This document shows positions 11,097 through 21,158 of a stretch of DNA of 27,938 nucleotides, in pieces. The translations under genes and the position numbers were made by a program. Source of the DNA: a virus; the IMG/VR virus record IMGVR_UViG_3300044846_003939, positions 1 to 27,938 of that record. One strand, given 5' to 3'. The notes beneath the pieces were generated by a model. That model did no database searches. It was not told the origin of the DNA and saw nothing but the letters and a program-made list of their open reading frames with translations. Numbering within the stretch: position 1 is the stretch's first letter; each line of letters begins with the position of its first letter.

Positions 11097-11633
11097 ATGG
11101 ACGAGGAGTTGTTAAAATATTGGGGTAATCTGTGGGTTCAGGAGTTAAGAAAACAACTTGAGACCAAAAAGTTCGCTTACGCGCCAGGTTTTAACAATCA
11201 AAGAGGATCACAAGGACTAGCAGATAAAATCGCATCAGGGGGCTTAAGGGACTCTATAGAAGCGAGGTTTCCTGGTTCGGGGGTTTTTGAGTTATATATG
11301 AACTCCTATTGGAGGTATGTAAATGATGGTGTCCCCCCTTCGTCAAAATATCCTAAAAAAGGTTATATATCCAACGGCGGAACAAGTCCGTTTATCACAG
11401 CACTTTTATCGTGGATTGAGAATAGATTTGGTATAACGGGTAAAGACGCTTTGGGTATGGCTTTTGGCATCCGTCAAAATATATGGAAATTTGGTGTTGC
11501 TCCATCATATTTCTATAGTGATGCTGTTGAGGAACTTATACCAAAAATGGAGGAAGAATTTGGTGAAAGTTATTTTGATATTTTAGAGCAGTTGATCGTC
11601 CAAAGAGTAATAAGAGATACAAACCTACAATAA
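11097..11633 (+). CDS. Head-tail joining / neck protein (HK97 gp10-like)
   Basis: The 178-residue protein begins with a helix (MDEELLKYWGNLWVQELRKQ). The middle pattern GGLRDSIEARFPGSGVFELY followed by MNSYWRYVNDGVPPSSKYPK is that of gp10-type neck proteins ('-L--SI----------Y--YV--G--P--P'). FITALLSWIENRFGI and AFGIRQNIWKFGVAPSYFYS also fit ('I--WI--R--------AF-I---I---G--P--F'). Such proteins connect the head connector to the tail tube. It overlaps the next gene by one base. Confidence 0.6.
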   Translation: MDEELLKYWGNLWVQELRKQLETKKFAYAPGFNNQRGSQGLADKIASGGLRDSIEARFPGSGVFELYMNSYWRYVNDGVPPSSKYPKKGYISNGGTSPFITALLSWIENRFGITGKDALGMAFGIRQNIWKFGVAPSYFYSDAVEELIPKMEEEFGESYFDILEQLIVQRVIRDTNLQ

Positions 11634-13507
11634 TGTCTTTAACAATATTTCAGTCCCCACTACAACTAACACCTGTGAATGCTTACCATACCTACACGGT
11701 CGGGTCAAGCCTTTCAGGCACCACAGATTTTAGATATGTTGTTGATGTATGGGTAAATCCATTTCAGTCAAACGCACAGAAGGTCGCTCGGTTAAGAGTT
11801 CAACCAAATTCATCAGGTAGAGGTGTTTTTAATATTGAGGACATTTTACAATCGTATATAAGGGGTAATATACGAAGCGAGACGAACCAAATTCTATCGG
11901 GATATACCAACACCCCATCGTTTAATCCAAACGGGTTTATACCCAATATTTCGGGGGTCAGTTTTTCTAATCAGTTTAACACCGATCCTCAATATCAAGA
12001 ACTTTTACACATAGCGGACTATCGTGTTTTATTTGGGGAACAATACACCAATATTTCAGGGACAACCACCTTAACGATCCCAACAGATCCGTCATTACCC
12101 TTAACATCATTTTCAGCGAGTTTATCTTTATCGTTTGCGGCTTATGCGGGTGATCCAAATACTATAAATTGGAATTTTGTAGATGCCAACATAAGAAACT
12201 ATGGTATTGTAAGTGCTTCGGGTTGGACTTATATACACACCACATCAATAGGAGGTTTCGTGGCATCAGGATCGGGTGTAACTGATGGATTTAACTATAC
12301 CCCCGTTTCACAACCTAATATCGGTGATATAGTTTTGGTGACGGAGGTTTATTCAGGAACACAATACAGAGCGGTATGGGGAACTGAACCAGGTTTTACG
12401 GGTTTCACAGGGACTTATTTAAGACAGAACAACGCAGCGAATTCAATATTCCAACCTGAACCCATTACGATCTATCCTGGCGTTCAAAATAACAAGACAA
12501 ATTTTAACTACAACGGACTATTAAATAGTCAAACAAATAACCCCGATGGTTCTAATAACTTTAAGTTTTATCAAGGGTATAAATTCCAAAATTCAACGGT
12601 AAGAAACACTAATCAACCAGGTCAGTTTTTATCTATTTTTGGTGGTGATAAAAGGTTAGAGAGTTTTAACTCTTATTTAACCACGCCTTCCTTTACGGCA
12701 CCTGTTCGTCATAGAAATCATCACTACAAATGTCCCCTTTTAATATCTGGCTTTTGGACTAACTTGGGAACATACACTAATAACATATTGGGATTAACCA
12801 TCGGGGGTTCATCTAGCCTAACGGGCTCACACGATTTTAAGACCTATTTACCGATCAATAATAGTATCAACCCCAACGGAATACAAGATCCTAAATACAG
12901 GATTTTTTACGCAAACCTACAACCCTATATCAGTCAGTATGGATTACAGAAATTGTCCGTTTGGGGCACAACGAGCTCATCAAGCCCCTATAACTACACG
13001 GGTAATAGTAAGACCGAAGCGGTGGTTTATGATATTTACGGGGACGATTGTTTGAGTGATCCTATACATTTTGTTTGGTTGTCGTCAAACGGGTCATTTG
13101 ATACATACACATTTGATAGAAAAAATCAAAGAACCCTCAACGCAGATCGTAAAACCTATGCTCAAGGGGGCATAAGAAACAATAGTATTTTTAATCCCTT
13201 TGATTACCAACAAAGAAAGGTAATTTATGATACAGATTATACGGAATTGGTGACCGCACAATCCAATTGGGTTGATGAAAACGACACAAATATCATAGAG
13301 GATATGTTCTCAAGTAGTCAGGTTTGGCTCATTAGGGATTATGATTATGTATATAATGGAACACCACAAAATATCACCCCATATATGATCCCTGTTGTGG
13401 TTTCTAATGGATCATTTGACGAGTATAAAAAACGATACAACAAACTATTCCAATATACCTTCACCTTTGAGTATAACCCATTCCAAACATATAGAACCAC
13501 TTTGTAA
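11633..13507 (+). CDS. Large tail / baseplate structural protein
   Basis: A 624-residue protein, MSLTIFQSPLQLTPVNAYHT at the start, rich in Ser, Thr, Asn and Tyr and predicted almost wholly beta. The N-terminal segment (RYVVDVWVNPFQSNAQKVAR; LRVQPNSSGRGVFNIEDILQ) is a pattern seen in baseplate or distal-tail proteins of Bacteroidota phages. The C-terminal part (FDEYKKRYNKLFQYTFTFEY) is also typical. It overlaps the next gene by one base, and the two are probably partners in the tail tip. No catalytic motif was seen. Confidence 0.58.
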   Translation: MSLTIFQSPLQLTPVNAYHTYTVGSSLSGTTDFRYVVDVWVNPFQSNAQKVARLRVQPNSSGRGVFNIEDILQSYIRGNIRSETNQILSGYTNTPSFNPNGFIPNISGVSFSNQFNTDPQYQELLHIADYRVLFGEQYTNISGTTTLTIPTDPSLPLTSFSASLSLSFAAYAGDPNTINWNFVDANIRNYGIVSASGWTYIHTTSIGGFVASGSGVTDGFNYTPVSQPNIGDIVLVTEVYSGTQYRAVWGTEPGFTGFTGTYLRQNNAANSIFQPEPITIYPGVQNNKTNFNYNGLLNSQTNNPDGSNNFKFYQGYKFQNSTVRNTNQPGQFLSIFGGDKRLESFNSYLTTPSFTAPVRHRNHHYKCPLLISGFWTNLGTYTNNILGLTIGGSSSLTGSHDFKTYLPINNSINPNGIQDPKYRIFYANLQPYISQYGLQKLSVWGTTSSSSPYNYTGNSKTEAVVYDIYGDDCLSDPIHFVWLSSNGSFDTYTFDRKNQRTLNADRKTYAQGGIRNNSIFNPFDYQQRKVIYDTDYTELVTAQSNWVDENDTNIIEDMFSSSQVWLIRDYDYVYNGTPQNITPYMIPVVVSNGSFDEYKKRYNKLFQYTFTFEYNPFQTYRTTL

Positions 13508-16500
13508 TGCTCCAACTACGAGTCACGGTAAATAACCAAATCAAATATGTAGATCTATATGGTGACGAGCAGATCACCCTTGATTATTCGTTTGCGGAGA
13601 TACAACAGATCACCACAAAAAACTCACCATTTACCAAAAGTTTTAGCGTTCCAGGTAGTAAGAATAACAACGATATATTCCAACACTACTACGACCCAAA
13701 TGTGGTGATAAATACCTACGATGTTAGGGACATTATCCCCGCTGTTTTAATGGAAAATGGGTATGAACTTATGGAGGGTAATATCAGGTTGGAATCGGTA
13801 GTCCAAACCAAGACCGAAGTGGTATATGAAATAACCTTTTATTCCACCGTAGGAACACTTATTTCCAACTTGGGTAATAAGGTATTGGCAGAGATAGATT
13901 ATAGTGAATTAGACCACCCTTATTCGTTGTCTGCGGTCACAGATACGCTCTACGATAATGACTTTACCACATCGGGTATGTCCCCCTATACCTATATGCT
14001 CGCGCAGTATGGTTATGACTACGACAACAACAAAGATATTATATCAGGATCAACACCGATTATTGATTACAGGGGGGGTTCTACTTTAGGGTATTTTGAT
14101 AATCCTGGCACCCCCTTAAGATACTACTATCTTAAACCCGCAATTCAGGTCAAATGGTTATACAACAAAATCTTTAGTGAAGCGGGATTTAAGTTAAATA
14201 GTGATTTCTTTGATACGGCTTATTTTAATCGGTATTATCTACCCCTAACCTTCACAACGGATTCACTTTATCTTAACCAAGCAATTAAACCTCAATACGA
14301 CTTTCTAAACTCAAGTCAGCCGTCAGGAACACCCATATCTTATTCGGCGTTTTCTTGGACGAATTTAGCCGTTGGACCAGCCTTTCCGTTAAACTTAAAC
14401 AGGATAGAACAAATCACCGTTGGAAACAACAATATCAACGCTCAATCCTTCGGTAATAAATCCTTCGTTGTGCCAGAGGACGGGGTATATCGTTTGAGTA
14501 TAACTTGGGGTGGTTTTGCGGAATACACAGGATCAACCGCAACGACCTTGACCGCCTTCGCAAAATTATTCCTAAATCAAATAGAGCAAGGTGGTCCAAA
14601 CGGAACTACTGGCACCACTAATTTTGACGCAGCACAGATCACTTTTTCTGGTGCGGGTGCTTGGTTTGAGAACTACACATTTTATACCTTTTTATCTACA
14701 TCGTGGTTTTATGCAGTTGATGTATTTATGGCGACAACCGCAGGTAGGATCATAACTAACTATATAAAGTTTGAGATTTTAGATGGACCTAGATTGGTCG
14801 TTGGTGATGTAGATTTAGGTCAGGAATTACCCCCAACAGAGGTGCGGCAAATTGACTTTATTTCTGCGGTCAATAAGAGGTTAAATCTAATGGTCGTTCC
14901 TGATCCTGATGAGCCTAAAGCGCTTCGTGTTGAGCCTGTGATTGATTATATGGGTAAAGGTGAAACTTTGGATTGGACTTACAAGTTAGACAGGAATAGT
15001 CCAATCAAATACGAACCGACAACGAACTATGTAAATGGGACATTTTATTTTACCTCAAGTAGAGACGAGGATTATGGTAATACGGAATTTACAAAGATCA
15101 CCAACAATCAGTATGGATCACAATACATCAATCTTTTAACTGATTACAAGAACGAACAGACCACATTTGAGGATATGTTCGGTAATCCTGTAGATGATGT
15201 CTTAAATAACTTGGGAGCCCCTAATGTGACGATCCCTATTTACTACATTACAAGGGAGGAAAACAACGAGGGAACACCTGAATATTTTTACAATAGTAGA
15301 AAGACCGTTCCTCGTATGGTATTTAGGGGGATCAACCTGCCAGCAAAAACGGTGGGATTTTATATTGATGGATCAGGTATTACCTACACCAATAATTTCT
15401 ACATAGATACTCAACTCGTAGATATGTTCCCGATGTATAACCGATTTACGACATATCCCTTCGGTTTATCGGGCTTTACGCACGCTGTGAATTACAACAA
15501 GAGACAAAGGTTTAATATAACCGAATTTGATTTCTCGTGTTATGAGGATCTATACGATGTTTATTGGAGTGATTATACAGAGGATTTGGTGAGTGAAGAA
15601 AACAGGGTTTTAACGGGTAGATTTTACCTACACCCTGAAGATGTTTCCCAACTTAAAGGTAATGAAAGAATTTTGGTTGATGGAAACTATTATAGGATCA
15701 ATAAAATCAAAGGTCTCAACCTAAATGCCAAGTCATTAGTAAATGTTGAATTAATCAAAATAACCGAGAGTTATGAACCTCACCGTATAAGATATTTCAC
15801 TTTAGAAAATTGTGATGACCCGAACGATAAAATCTACACCAATACGGACTTAAACTATACGATCTATGCGTATGTGAATAAAAGGGTTAGAGTTGGTGAG
15901 AATTGTTATACCATACTAAAAGATGAGTATGTGCCAGGTAGAACCTATGAGAAAATTATTGTCCCATTTAGAAACGATAGTTTCCAACCACTTTTTTATG
16001 ACGATTGTGGGTGTTCTGCCTTTAGTGACGATGTATTCATTTATAGAGAATTTGATTGTCCTGTATTACAACCACAAGGACCAGTCACGGGTGGAACGGA
16101 ATACTACTATTACATTATAGAAAACTGCTTCACCGCTCAACAACAACTCGCAAGATCTTACACTTATTATCCACCAGGAACGAGCGTAAGGATCGCAGGA
16201 TTTAATGTGTGTTATTTTGTCGTTGCAATCGTCAATATTATCAACTCAAACGACATAACAAATTCGTATGTAGATTGTGAGACCTGCCAAAACGATCTAC
16301 CTACACCAACTCCAACAAGAACGGTCACTCCTACACCTACACCGACAACCACACCTGGCTTGTGTAACTGTAGAAACTATTTTATACAAAGTGATTTACC
16401 CTATGCGGAGGTATTTTATTATATTGATTGTGATACTCAAATTTATACACCATATTACTTGGGGGCTTATCAAGGCACGGTCATTTGTGCTTGCGAGAAT

Positions 16501-16935
16501 AGTATATCGGCGGGCAGCGGAATTAACTACCAAGACGAAGGACCGTGTGGATCAATAACACCCACACCAACTAGAACTCCAACGGTGACTCCATCGGTTA
16601 CAAGTTCTTTACCTTTAGTGACCCCAACTGTGACCCCAACCAAGACAAAAACACCGACACCTACGAGGACTAAAACTCCTACACCGACACCTAGTCCTGT
16701 TGAGTATTATTATTTCGTTAGAGAGGTAGTAAATTGCACAACGGGCTCTGTGTCTGGTCCAACATATATCGTTAAATCTACGATCAGTTTAAGTATTGGA
16801 ACTTTTGTAAATGTTTCATACCTCGCATCGTCAAATTGTGCGTGGAGGATCACAGGTTTTACATCAGGAACTTACTATGACGACATAGTTACTGGAGACT
16901 GTGGTAATTTCTTACCTGTGGGTTGTTGTTGTTAA
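13507..16935 (+). CDS. Tail tip / hub protein with tandem Cys modules and Thr-Pro linkers
   Basis: This 1142-residue protein is the largest in the genome. Its N terminus (DLYGDEQITLDYSFAEIQQI ... NSPFTKSFSVPGSKNNNDIF) matches hub or tip proteins that precede the tape measure in Bacteroidota phages, and it extends to about residue 750 with a beta-rich body. From about residue 755 there are several Cys-containing modules of 60-80 residues, each starting with an aromatic strand (RIRYFTLENC; EYYYYIIENC; EYYYFVREVVNC) and carrying an internal Cys strand (VGENCYTI; GFNVCYFV; ASSNCAWRI). Thr-Pro linkers at about residues 931-951 and 1016-1063 separate the later ones. It ends in GCCC. The modules probably form exposed host-binding domains. 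Confidence 0.62.
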   Translation: MLQLRVTVNNQIKYVDLYGDEQITLDYSFAEIQQITTKNSPFTKSFSVPGSKNNNDIFQHYYDPNVVINTYDVRDIIPAVLMENGYELMEGNIRLESVVQTKTEVVYEITFYSTVGTLISNLGNKVLAEIDYSELDHPYSLSAVTDTLYDNDFTTSGMSPYTYMLAQYGYDYDNNKDIISGSTPIIDYRGGSTLGYFDNPGTPLRYYYLKPAIQVKWLYNKIFSEAGFKLNSDFFDTAYFNRYYLPLTFTTDSLYLNQAIKPQYDFLNSSQPSGTPISYSAFSWTNLAVGPAFPLNLNRIEQITVGNNNINAQSFGNKSFVVPEDGVYRLSITWGGFAEYTGSTATTLTAFAKLFLNQIEQGGPNGTTGTTNFDAAQITFSGAGAWFENYTFYTFLSTSWFYAVDVFMATTAGRIITNYIKFEILDGPRLVVGDVDLGQELPPTEVRQIDFISAVNKRLNLMVVPDPDEPKALRVEPVIDYMGKGETLDWTYKLDRNSPIKYEPTTNYVNGTFYFTSSRDEDYGNTEFTKITNNQYGSQYINLLTDYKNEQTTFEDMFGNPVDDVLNNLGAPNVTIPIYYITREENNEGTPEYFYNSRKTVPRMVFRGINLPAKTVGFYIDGSGITYTNNFYIDTQLVDMFPMYNRFTTYPFGLSGFTHAVNYNKRQRFNITEFDFSCYEDLYDVYWSDYTEDLVSEENRVLTGRFYLHPEDVSQLKGNERILVDGNYYRINKIKGLNLNAKSLVNVELIKITESYEPHRIRYFTLENCDDPNDKIYTNTDLNYTIYAYVNKRVRVGENCYTILKDEYVPGRTYEKIIVPFRNDSFQPLFYDDCGCSAFSDDVFIYREFDCPVLQPQGPVTGGTEYYYYIIENCFTAQQQLARSYTYYPPGTSVRIAGFNVCYFVVAIVNIINSNDITNSYVDCETCQNDLPTPTPTRTVTPTPTPTTTPGLCNCRNYFIQSDLPYAEVFYYIDCDTQIYTPYYLGAYQGTVICACENSISAGSGINYQDEGPCGSITPTPTRTPTVTPSVTSSLPLVTPTVTPTKTKTPTPTRTKTPTPTPSPVEYYYFVREVVNCTTGSVSGPTYIVKSTISLSIGTFVNVSYLASSNCAWRITGFTSGTYYDDIVTGDCGNFLPVGCCC

Positions 16936-16952
16936 ATATATTTTAAATTGAG

Positions 16953-19046
16953 ATGGCAGAAAAGGAATTAGTATTTAAGGTAAAAGTCGTAAATGAATCG
17001 GGGCAGGTTGTAGAAAAAACCGCTACGAGTTTTAAGGACTTAAACCAGTCAGTTTCCACACTAAAAACCGAGTTGGATAAGACCGATTTGGGTAGTGAAA
17101 AATTTAAAGAACTACAAAAGGAACTAAAAAAAAGTGAGGGTGCTTTAGAGGACGCACGAAATAAAACTACGCCCCTCCTACAACGATTAGGAGAGATGCC
17201 AGGTGTTATTGGAACGGCAGCCCAATCCGTTAAAGGTTTAGGTCAATCTTTTCAGGTTCTAATTGCCAACCCAATAGGGGCTTTAATTGCTGGTTTGGTG
17301 GCGGCTTTTACCCTCGTCACAAAAGCAATTAACTCAACGGAGGAGGGACAGTTTAAATTCAACCAAGCAATATCGGCATTTACGGGTCTTTTAGACCCTG
17401 TAATCAAACTTGTCGGTAAGTTGGGGGTATTACTTATTGACGGAGTTTTGGCGGGAATAAACGCAGTCCAAAAGGGGCTTGAAGCGCTCGGGTTTGAGTC
17501 GTTTGCCGAGGCTAGTAAGGACGCAGAAAATCTAACCGAAAGTATAAATAAGGTTGAGGAGGCTGAAGGTGACCTTGCCGTGGCTCGTGCTCAACAGAAT
17601 AAATCGTTGGCAGAGGCTCGGGAGATCATCGCAGATACTAATGTGTCGTTAGAGGACAGAAAAAAGGCTCTTAAGGAGGTAAAAAAGAGTGAGGAGGATC
17701 TCGCACAAAGGGAGGTTGAATTAGCAAAGCAGAGGTTAGCAAACACCCGTGAGCAGTTAAGGCTTCGTGGGGCTAGTAAAGAGGCGTTGGACGCAGAGGA
17801 AGCCGCCCTGATCCAACTGGCAAACACGGAACAACAACAGGCGGCGATCCGTAGAAAAAATATTAAGGCGGAACAGGCATTAGAAAGGGAAACCGAGGCT
17901 CAAAGAAAAGCCGCTGCGGAGGAGGAAAAAAAGCGTCGTGAGGATAGAAAGAGAGCGGCAGAGGAGGCATTTAAGTTTGAGCAGGCGTTAGATCTACAAC
18001 TTATCCAAGACAAGTTTGAGAGGGATAAGGCTATTTTGGAAATAGAGAAAAAAAGTCAGTTGGACGCTCTCAAAAATCTTAAGGTAAGTCGTGAAAAAAG
18101 GGCTGAATTAGAACTACAGATCCAACAAGTATTCCAACAAAAACTCACCGACCTTGAGGCTCAAAAGACCAAGGCTGACGAGGACAAAGCCAAGGCTGAT
18201 GCCGACAAAGCCAAGGCGGATGCGGATAAGAAACTGGCGGCTCAAAAGGCGAATTTAGATGCTGAAATAGAACTCGCTATGATGAAGGACGAAAAAGACC
18301 TTCAGTTACTACAGGAAAAACTGACTGCGAGGTTGGAGTTAGAACTACAAAACGAGGAACTAACAGAGGCTCAAAGAACTCTTATTAGAGAGAAGTATGC
18401 CCAACAGATAGTAGGTATTGAGAAAGCGGTTACGGACGCTAAAAAAGATGAGGTAAGGAAACGAATTGCAGAGGATATAGCAGAGGTTCAGTCGGCAGCC
18501 AATACCGCAGGTGATTTGGCGAGTATTTTTGGAGAGGAAACCGCAGCGGGTAAGGCAGCCGCAACGGCTCAAGCACTCCTAAACACTTATGCGGGTGCTG
18601 CGGCGGCGTTAAATGATGAAACAATCCCGAATACTTTTGCGAGAATTGTGGCGGCTGTGGCGATCGTCGCTGCGGGTTTAAGACAGGTAAAACAGATAAA
18701 CGCCACCCCCACCAACATACCAAAAAAAGCGGCAGGTGGATTTATTACAGGTCAGGGGTCATCTACGAGTGATAATATCCCTGTTATGTTAAGTAATGGT
18801 GAGTTTGTGATGAACGCAGCCTCTACACAGATGTTCGCACCTGTGTTGGAAAGTATGAACCTATTAGGTCAAAATTTATCTACAGCACGGGGGGTAAATA
18901 ATGCGTCCATAGATGGAGCGCAACGAGCCCTAATTAGCACTTTAGGCTCCCAAAATAGTAGTCCTATCAGGGCTTATGTTTTGAGTGATGAAGTATCAAC
19001 CCAAACCGCATTTGATCGTAAGATCCAAACGAGAAGCACCTTGTAA
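16953..19046 (+). CDS. Tape measure protein
   Basis: The 697-residue protein has the standard layout. A helical N terminus is followed by hydrophobic segments (about residues 103-123, LIANPIGALIAGLVAAFTLV, and 145-170), a long charged coiled coil (about 185-500, Lys/Glu/Ala-rich, including a twofold DKAKADA repeat encoded at 18183-18224), and the C-terminal signature GFITGQGSSTSDNIPVMLSN with GEFVMNAAS (about 594-625). It sets tail length and may help DNA cross the envelope. At roughly 0.15 nm per residue the tail would be near 100 nm, which supports a siphovirus. In most siphoviruses the chaperone pair lies just upstream, but here it is 8 kb away. Confidence 0.9.
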   Translation: MAEKELVFKVKVVNESGQVVEKTATSFKDLNQSVSTLKTELDKTDLGSEKFKELQKELKKSEGALEDARNKTTPLLQRLGEMPGVIGTAAQSVKGLGQSFQVLIANPIGALIAGLVAAFTLVTKAINSTEEGQFKFNQAISAFTGLLDPVIKLVGKLGVLLIDGVLAGINAVQKGLEALGFESFAEASKDAENLTESINKVEEAEGDLAVARAQQNKSLAEAREIIADTNVSLEDRKKALKEVKKSEEDLAQREVELAKQRLANTREQLRLRGASKEALDAEEAALIQLANTEQQQAAIRRKNIKAEQALERETEAQRKAAAEEEKKRREDRKRAAEEAFKFEQALDLQLIQDKFERDKAILEIEKKSQLDALKNLKVSREKRAELELQIQQVFQQKLTDLEAQKTKADEDKAKADADKAKADADKKLAAQKANLDAEIELAMMKDEKDLQLLQEKLTARLELELQNEELTEAQRTLIREKYAQQIVGIEKAVTDAKKDEVRKRIAEDIAEVQSAANTAGDLASIFGEETAAGKAAATAQALLNTYAGAAAALNDETIPNTFARIVAAVAIVAAGLRQVKQINATPTNIPKKAAGGFITGQGSSTSDNIPVMLSNGEFVMNAASTQMFAPVLESMNLLGQNLSTARGVNNASIDGAQRALISTLGSQNSSPIRAYVLSDEVSTQTAFDRKIQTRSTL

Positions 19047-19061
19047 AATATATTTAATAAT

Positions 19062-21140
19062 ATGAGAATAGTAGAATTACTGATTGACGATATTGACGGA
19101 GGGGTAGATGGAATTGCTCTTGTGGAACAACCTGCTCACGAATCAACTTGGCTTATGTTTAAGAACGAAAACCCATACTTTTATGTAAATGAATTGGGGG
19201 AGGAAAAGTCACAAGAATTAGCATACCTTTTGGGTGAGTTGGCACAGACAGAGGAGGAGTTATTGGCTCTTGGGTATGAGATCTATGAGGTCAAGGAAAT
19301 TGACGAAAAAATGAGACAGGAATTCGCACAAGGTCGGGTTGATGTTTCTGTTCCAACTGAATATGGTAATGTAAGGATCATTAGTGATCCAAATGAGACT
19401 GGTGGAGACCCTTTGGGTGGTGATTTGATTAGATACAAATATGTTGGACCTAGAGACAGCAAAAACAGGGACTTTTGTAGGATTATGTTGGAACAAAATA
19501 GGGTCTTTAGAAAAGAGGATATTTTGGAAATGGGTAATGTAACTGCGAACCCCCAATTTGGGAACTACTCAATATGGGAATTTAGGGGTTCGTATAACTG
19601 TCGTCACAGGTTCGTTCAGGTGACCTATAGACCCAAAGAGGGTGAAAGGATCTTAAACGATGCTGCGGTAAGGAGAGGTCGTATTTCTACGGACGAAATC
19701 CCACAAGTCCCAACACAAACTTTAGTTTATGCCGAGGCGTTAGAAAGAAACTATCTAATGGAGCAGTTAAGGAGAGCGGCAGAGCGTGGAATTTATGTGA
19801 CCCCTGCGGGTGGTATTGACTCGTTAGACCTGGCTACATTACGGGTGGCGGCTCAAGGATTAGGTATAGAATACACACAATTTTCCGCAGTAAGTAGTAA
19901 GTTAGAAAAACAACTAAAAATGTCCTGTGATGACTTTAATAAGTCGTATAAAAATAAGGTTGGATATGGATTAAAACTTAAAACCCTAATGGAGGTCTAT
20001 AATAGGGGCTTAAGGGCGTATAAAAAATCCAAGGCAAGCCTATTCGGTCAAAATAGTCCAACACAATTCGCTTTGGCACGGGTCAAGGCGTTCATTTATC
20101 TAATGATTGAGGGACAACCACAACACAACGCTTACACACAGGACTACGACCTATTACCCCTTGAGCACCCTATTAGTAAAATGAAATCCAAATTTGCGGT
20201 CATAGATGTTATAGACAATATCCCCGTGTTTAATAATCGTCAAGATGCGGAAAAAATGGCGGAGTTATTGGGTTGTGAGGGTTCGCATAGTATGATGATG
20301 GGGAACAGAGAGGTCTTTATGCCGTGTTTAGAACACGAATTCGCATCGTATGATGATTACCCCCAAGCGGCACGAGAAAACGCCTGTAAGGTCTTAAGAT
20401 GGATTGACGAGCACGGTAGGGACGAGGTTTCAGGTATGGAACTTACGGGTCTGGCACGAGCCAATCAGTTATGTAATGGAGAACCTTTAAGCGAGGAGAC
20501 CATCGCCAGAATGGCTGCGTTTGAGAGACACAGAGAAAATAGTAAGATTAGTCCTGAATTTGAGGGGACGCCTTGGAAAGATAAGGGATATGTTGCGTGG
20601 CTCGCTTGGGGGGGAGACGAAGGGATCGCCTACGCACAAAGAAAGTTACAACAGATCAGGGAGGAAATGGATTTAGATGTGAGCGCTTTAAGCCCCTATA
20701 TAGATCAATCAGGAACGACCGTTCCAAGTCAGTTTAGTTATGACGAGGAAAAAATGGAAATAACGGGGGCGGCTATGATCCCCAATAAATTCATAATTCG
20801 TAGAGATCATCAAGGGTTCTACTATGTGTATTTCACGGAGGAAACGATCCTAAAATTATCCCAAAGATTTCTTAAAGAAATAAAACAGGGTGAGGTTCTT
20901 AATATTGAGCACACCCCAAAGAAAGCAGAGGACTCATACATTACCGAAAGTTGGGTTATTGTAGATCCAACGACCGATAAGAGTTATGCGTTGGGTTTAG
21001 AATATCCAAAAGGGACTTGGATGCTCACCGTCAAGATAGAAAATCCTGAACTATGGAAAGATATTAAGATGGGTAAATACAAAGGATTTTCCGCTGAGGG
21101 GTATTTTTTGGAAAAATTGATATTTAAGAATATAAAATAA
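19062..21140 (+). CDS. Head morphogenesis protein fused to XkdF-type prohead protease
   Basis: A 692-residue multidomain protein. Residues 1-30 (IDDIDGGVDGIALVEQPAHE) are a start motif common to phage proteins of this type. Residues about 121-190 (DLIRYKYVGPRDSKNRDFCR ... YSIWEFRGSYNCRHRF) match the C-terminal Cys/His region of Mu gpF-like minor head proteins. Residues 289-372 and 378-426 are two further small modules. Residues about 431-533 (YPQAARENACKVLRW ... ARANQLCNGEPLSEETIARM ... WGGDEGIAYAQRKL) are a module often fused to head proteins. Residues about 560-685 match the XkdF family (Peptidase_S78_2), with His617 (NIEHT) and Ser677 (GFSAEG) as candidate catalytic residues. It precedes the scaffold and capsid genes. 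Confidence 0.78.
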   Translation: MRIVELLIDDIDGGVDGIALVEQPAHESTWLMFKNENPYFYVNELGEEKSQELAYLLGELAQTEEELLALGYEIYEVKEIDEKMRQEFAQGRVDVSVPTEYGNVRIISDPNETGGDPLGGDLIRYKYVGPRDSKNRDFCRIMLEQNRVFRKEDILEMGNVTANPQFGNYSIWEFRGSYNCRHRFVQVTYRPKEGERILNDAAVRRGRISTDEIPQVPTQTLVYAEALERNYLMEQLRRAAERGIYVTPAGGIDSLDLATLRVAAQGLGIEYTQFSAVSSKLEKQLKMSCDDFNKSYKNKVGYGLKLKTLMEVYNRGLRAYKKSKASLFGQNSPTQFALARVKAFIYLMIEGQPQHNAYTQDYDLLPLEHPISKMKSKFAVIDVIDNIPVFNNRQDAEKMAELLGCEGSHSMMMGNREVFMPCLEHEFASYDDYPQAARENACKVLRWIDEHGRDEVSGMELTGLARANQLCNGEPLSEETIARMAAFERHRENSKISPEFEGTPWKDKGYVAWLAWGGDEGIAYAQRKLQQIREEMDLDVSALSPYIDQSGTTVPSQFSYDEEKMEITGAAMIPNKFIIRRDHQGFYYVYFTEETILKLSQRFLKEIKQGEVLNIEHTPKKAEDSYITESWVIVDPTTDKSYALGLEYPKGTWMLTVKIENPELWKDIKMGKYKGFSAEGYFLEKLIFKNIK

Positions 21141-21158
21141 ACAAACTTTTTTAACACT

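Noticed and set aside
18439-18723. A 94-codon minus-strand frame in the tape measure gene, Pro- and Leu-rich
   Set aside because: It is a shadow of the Ala/Glu/Arg-rich coding strand; several such frames occur in the window (17591-17827, 19260-19556, 21524-21787, 24579-24845).
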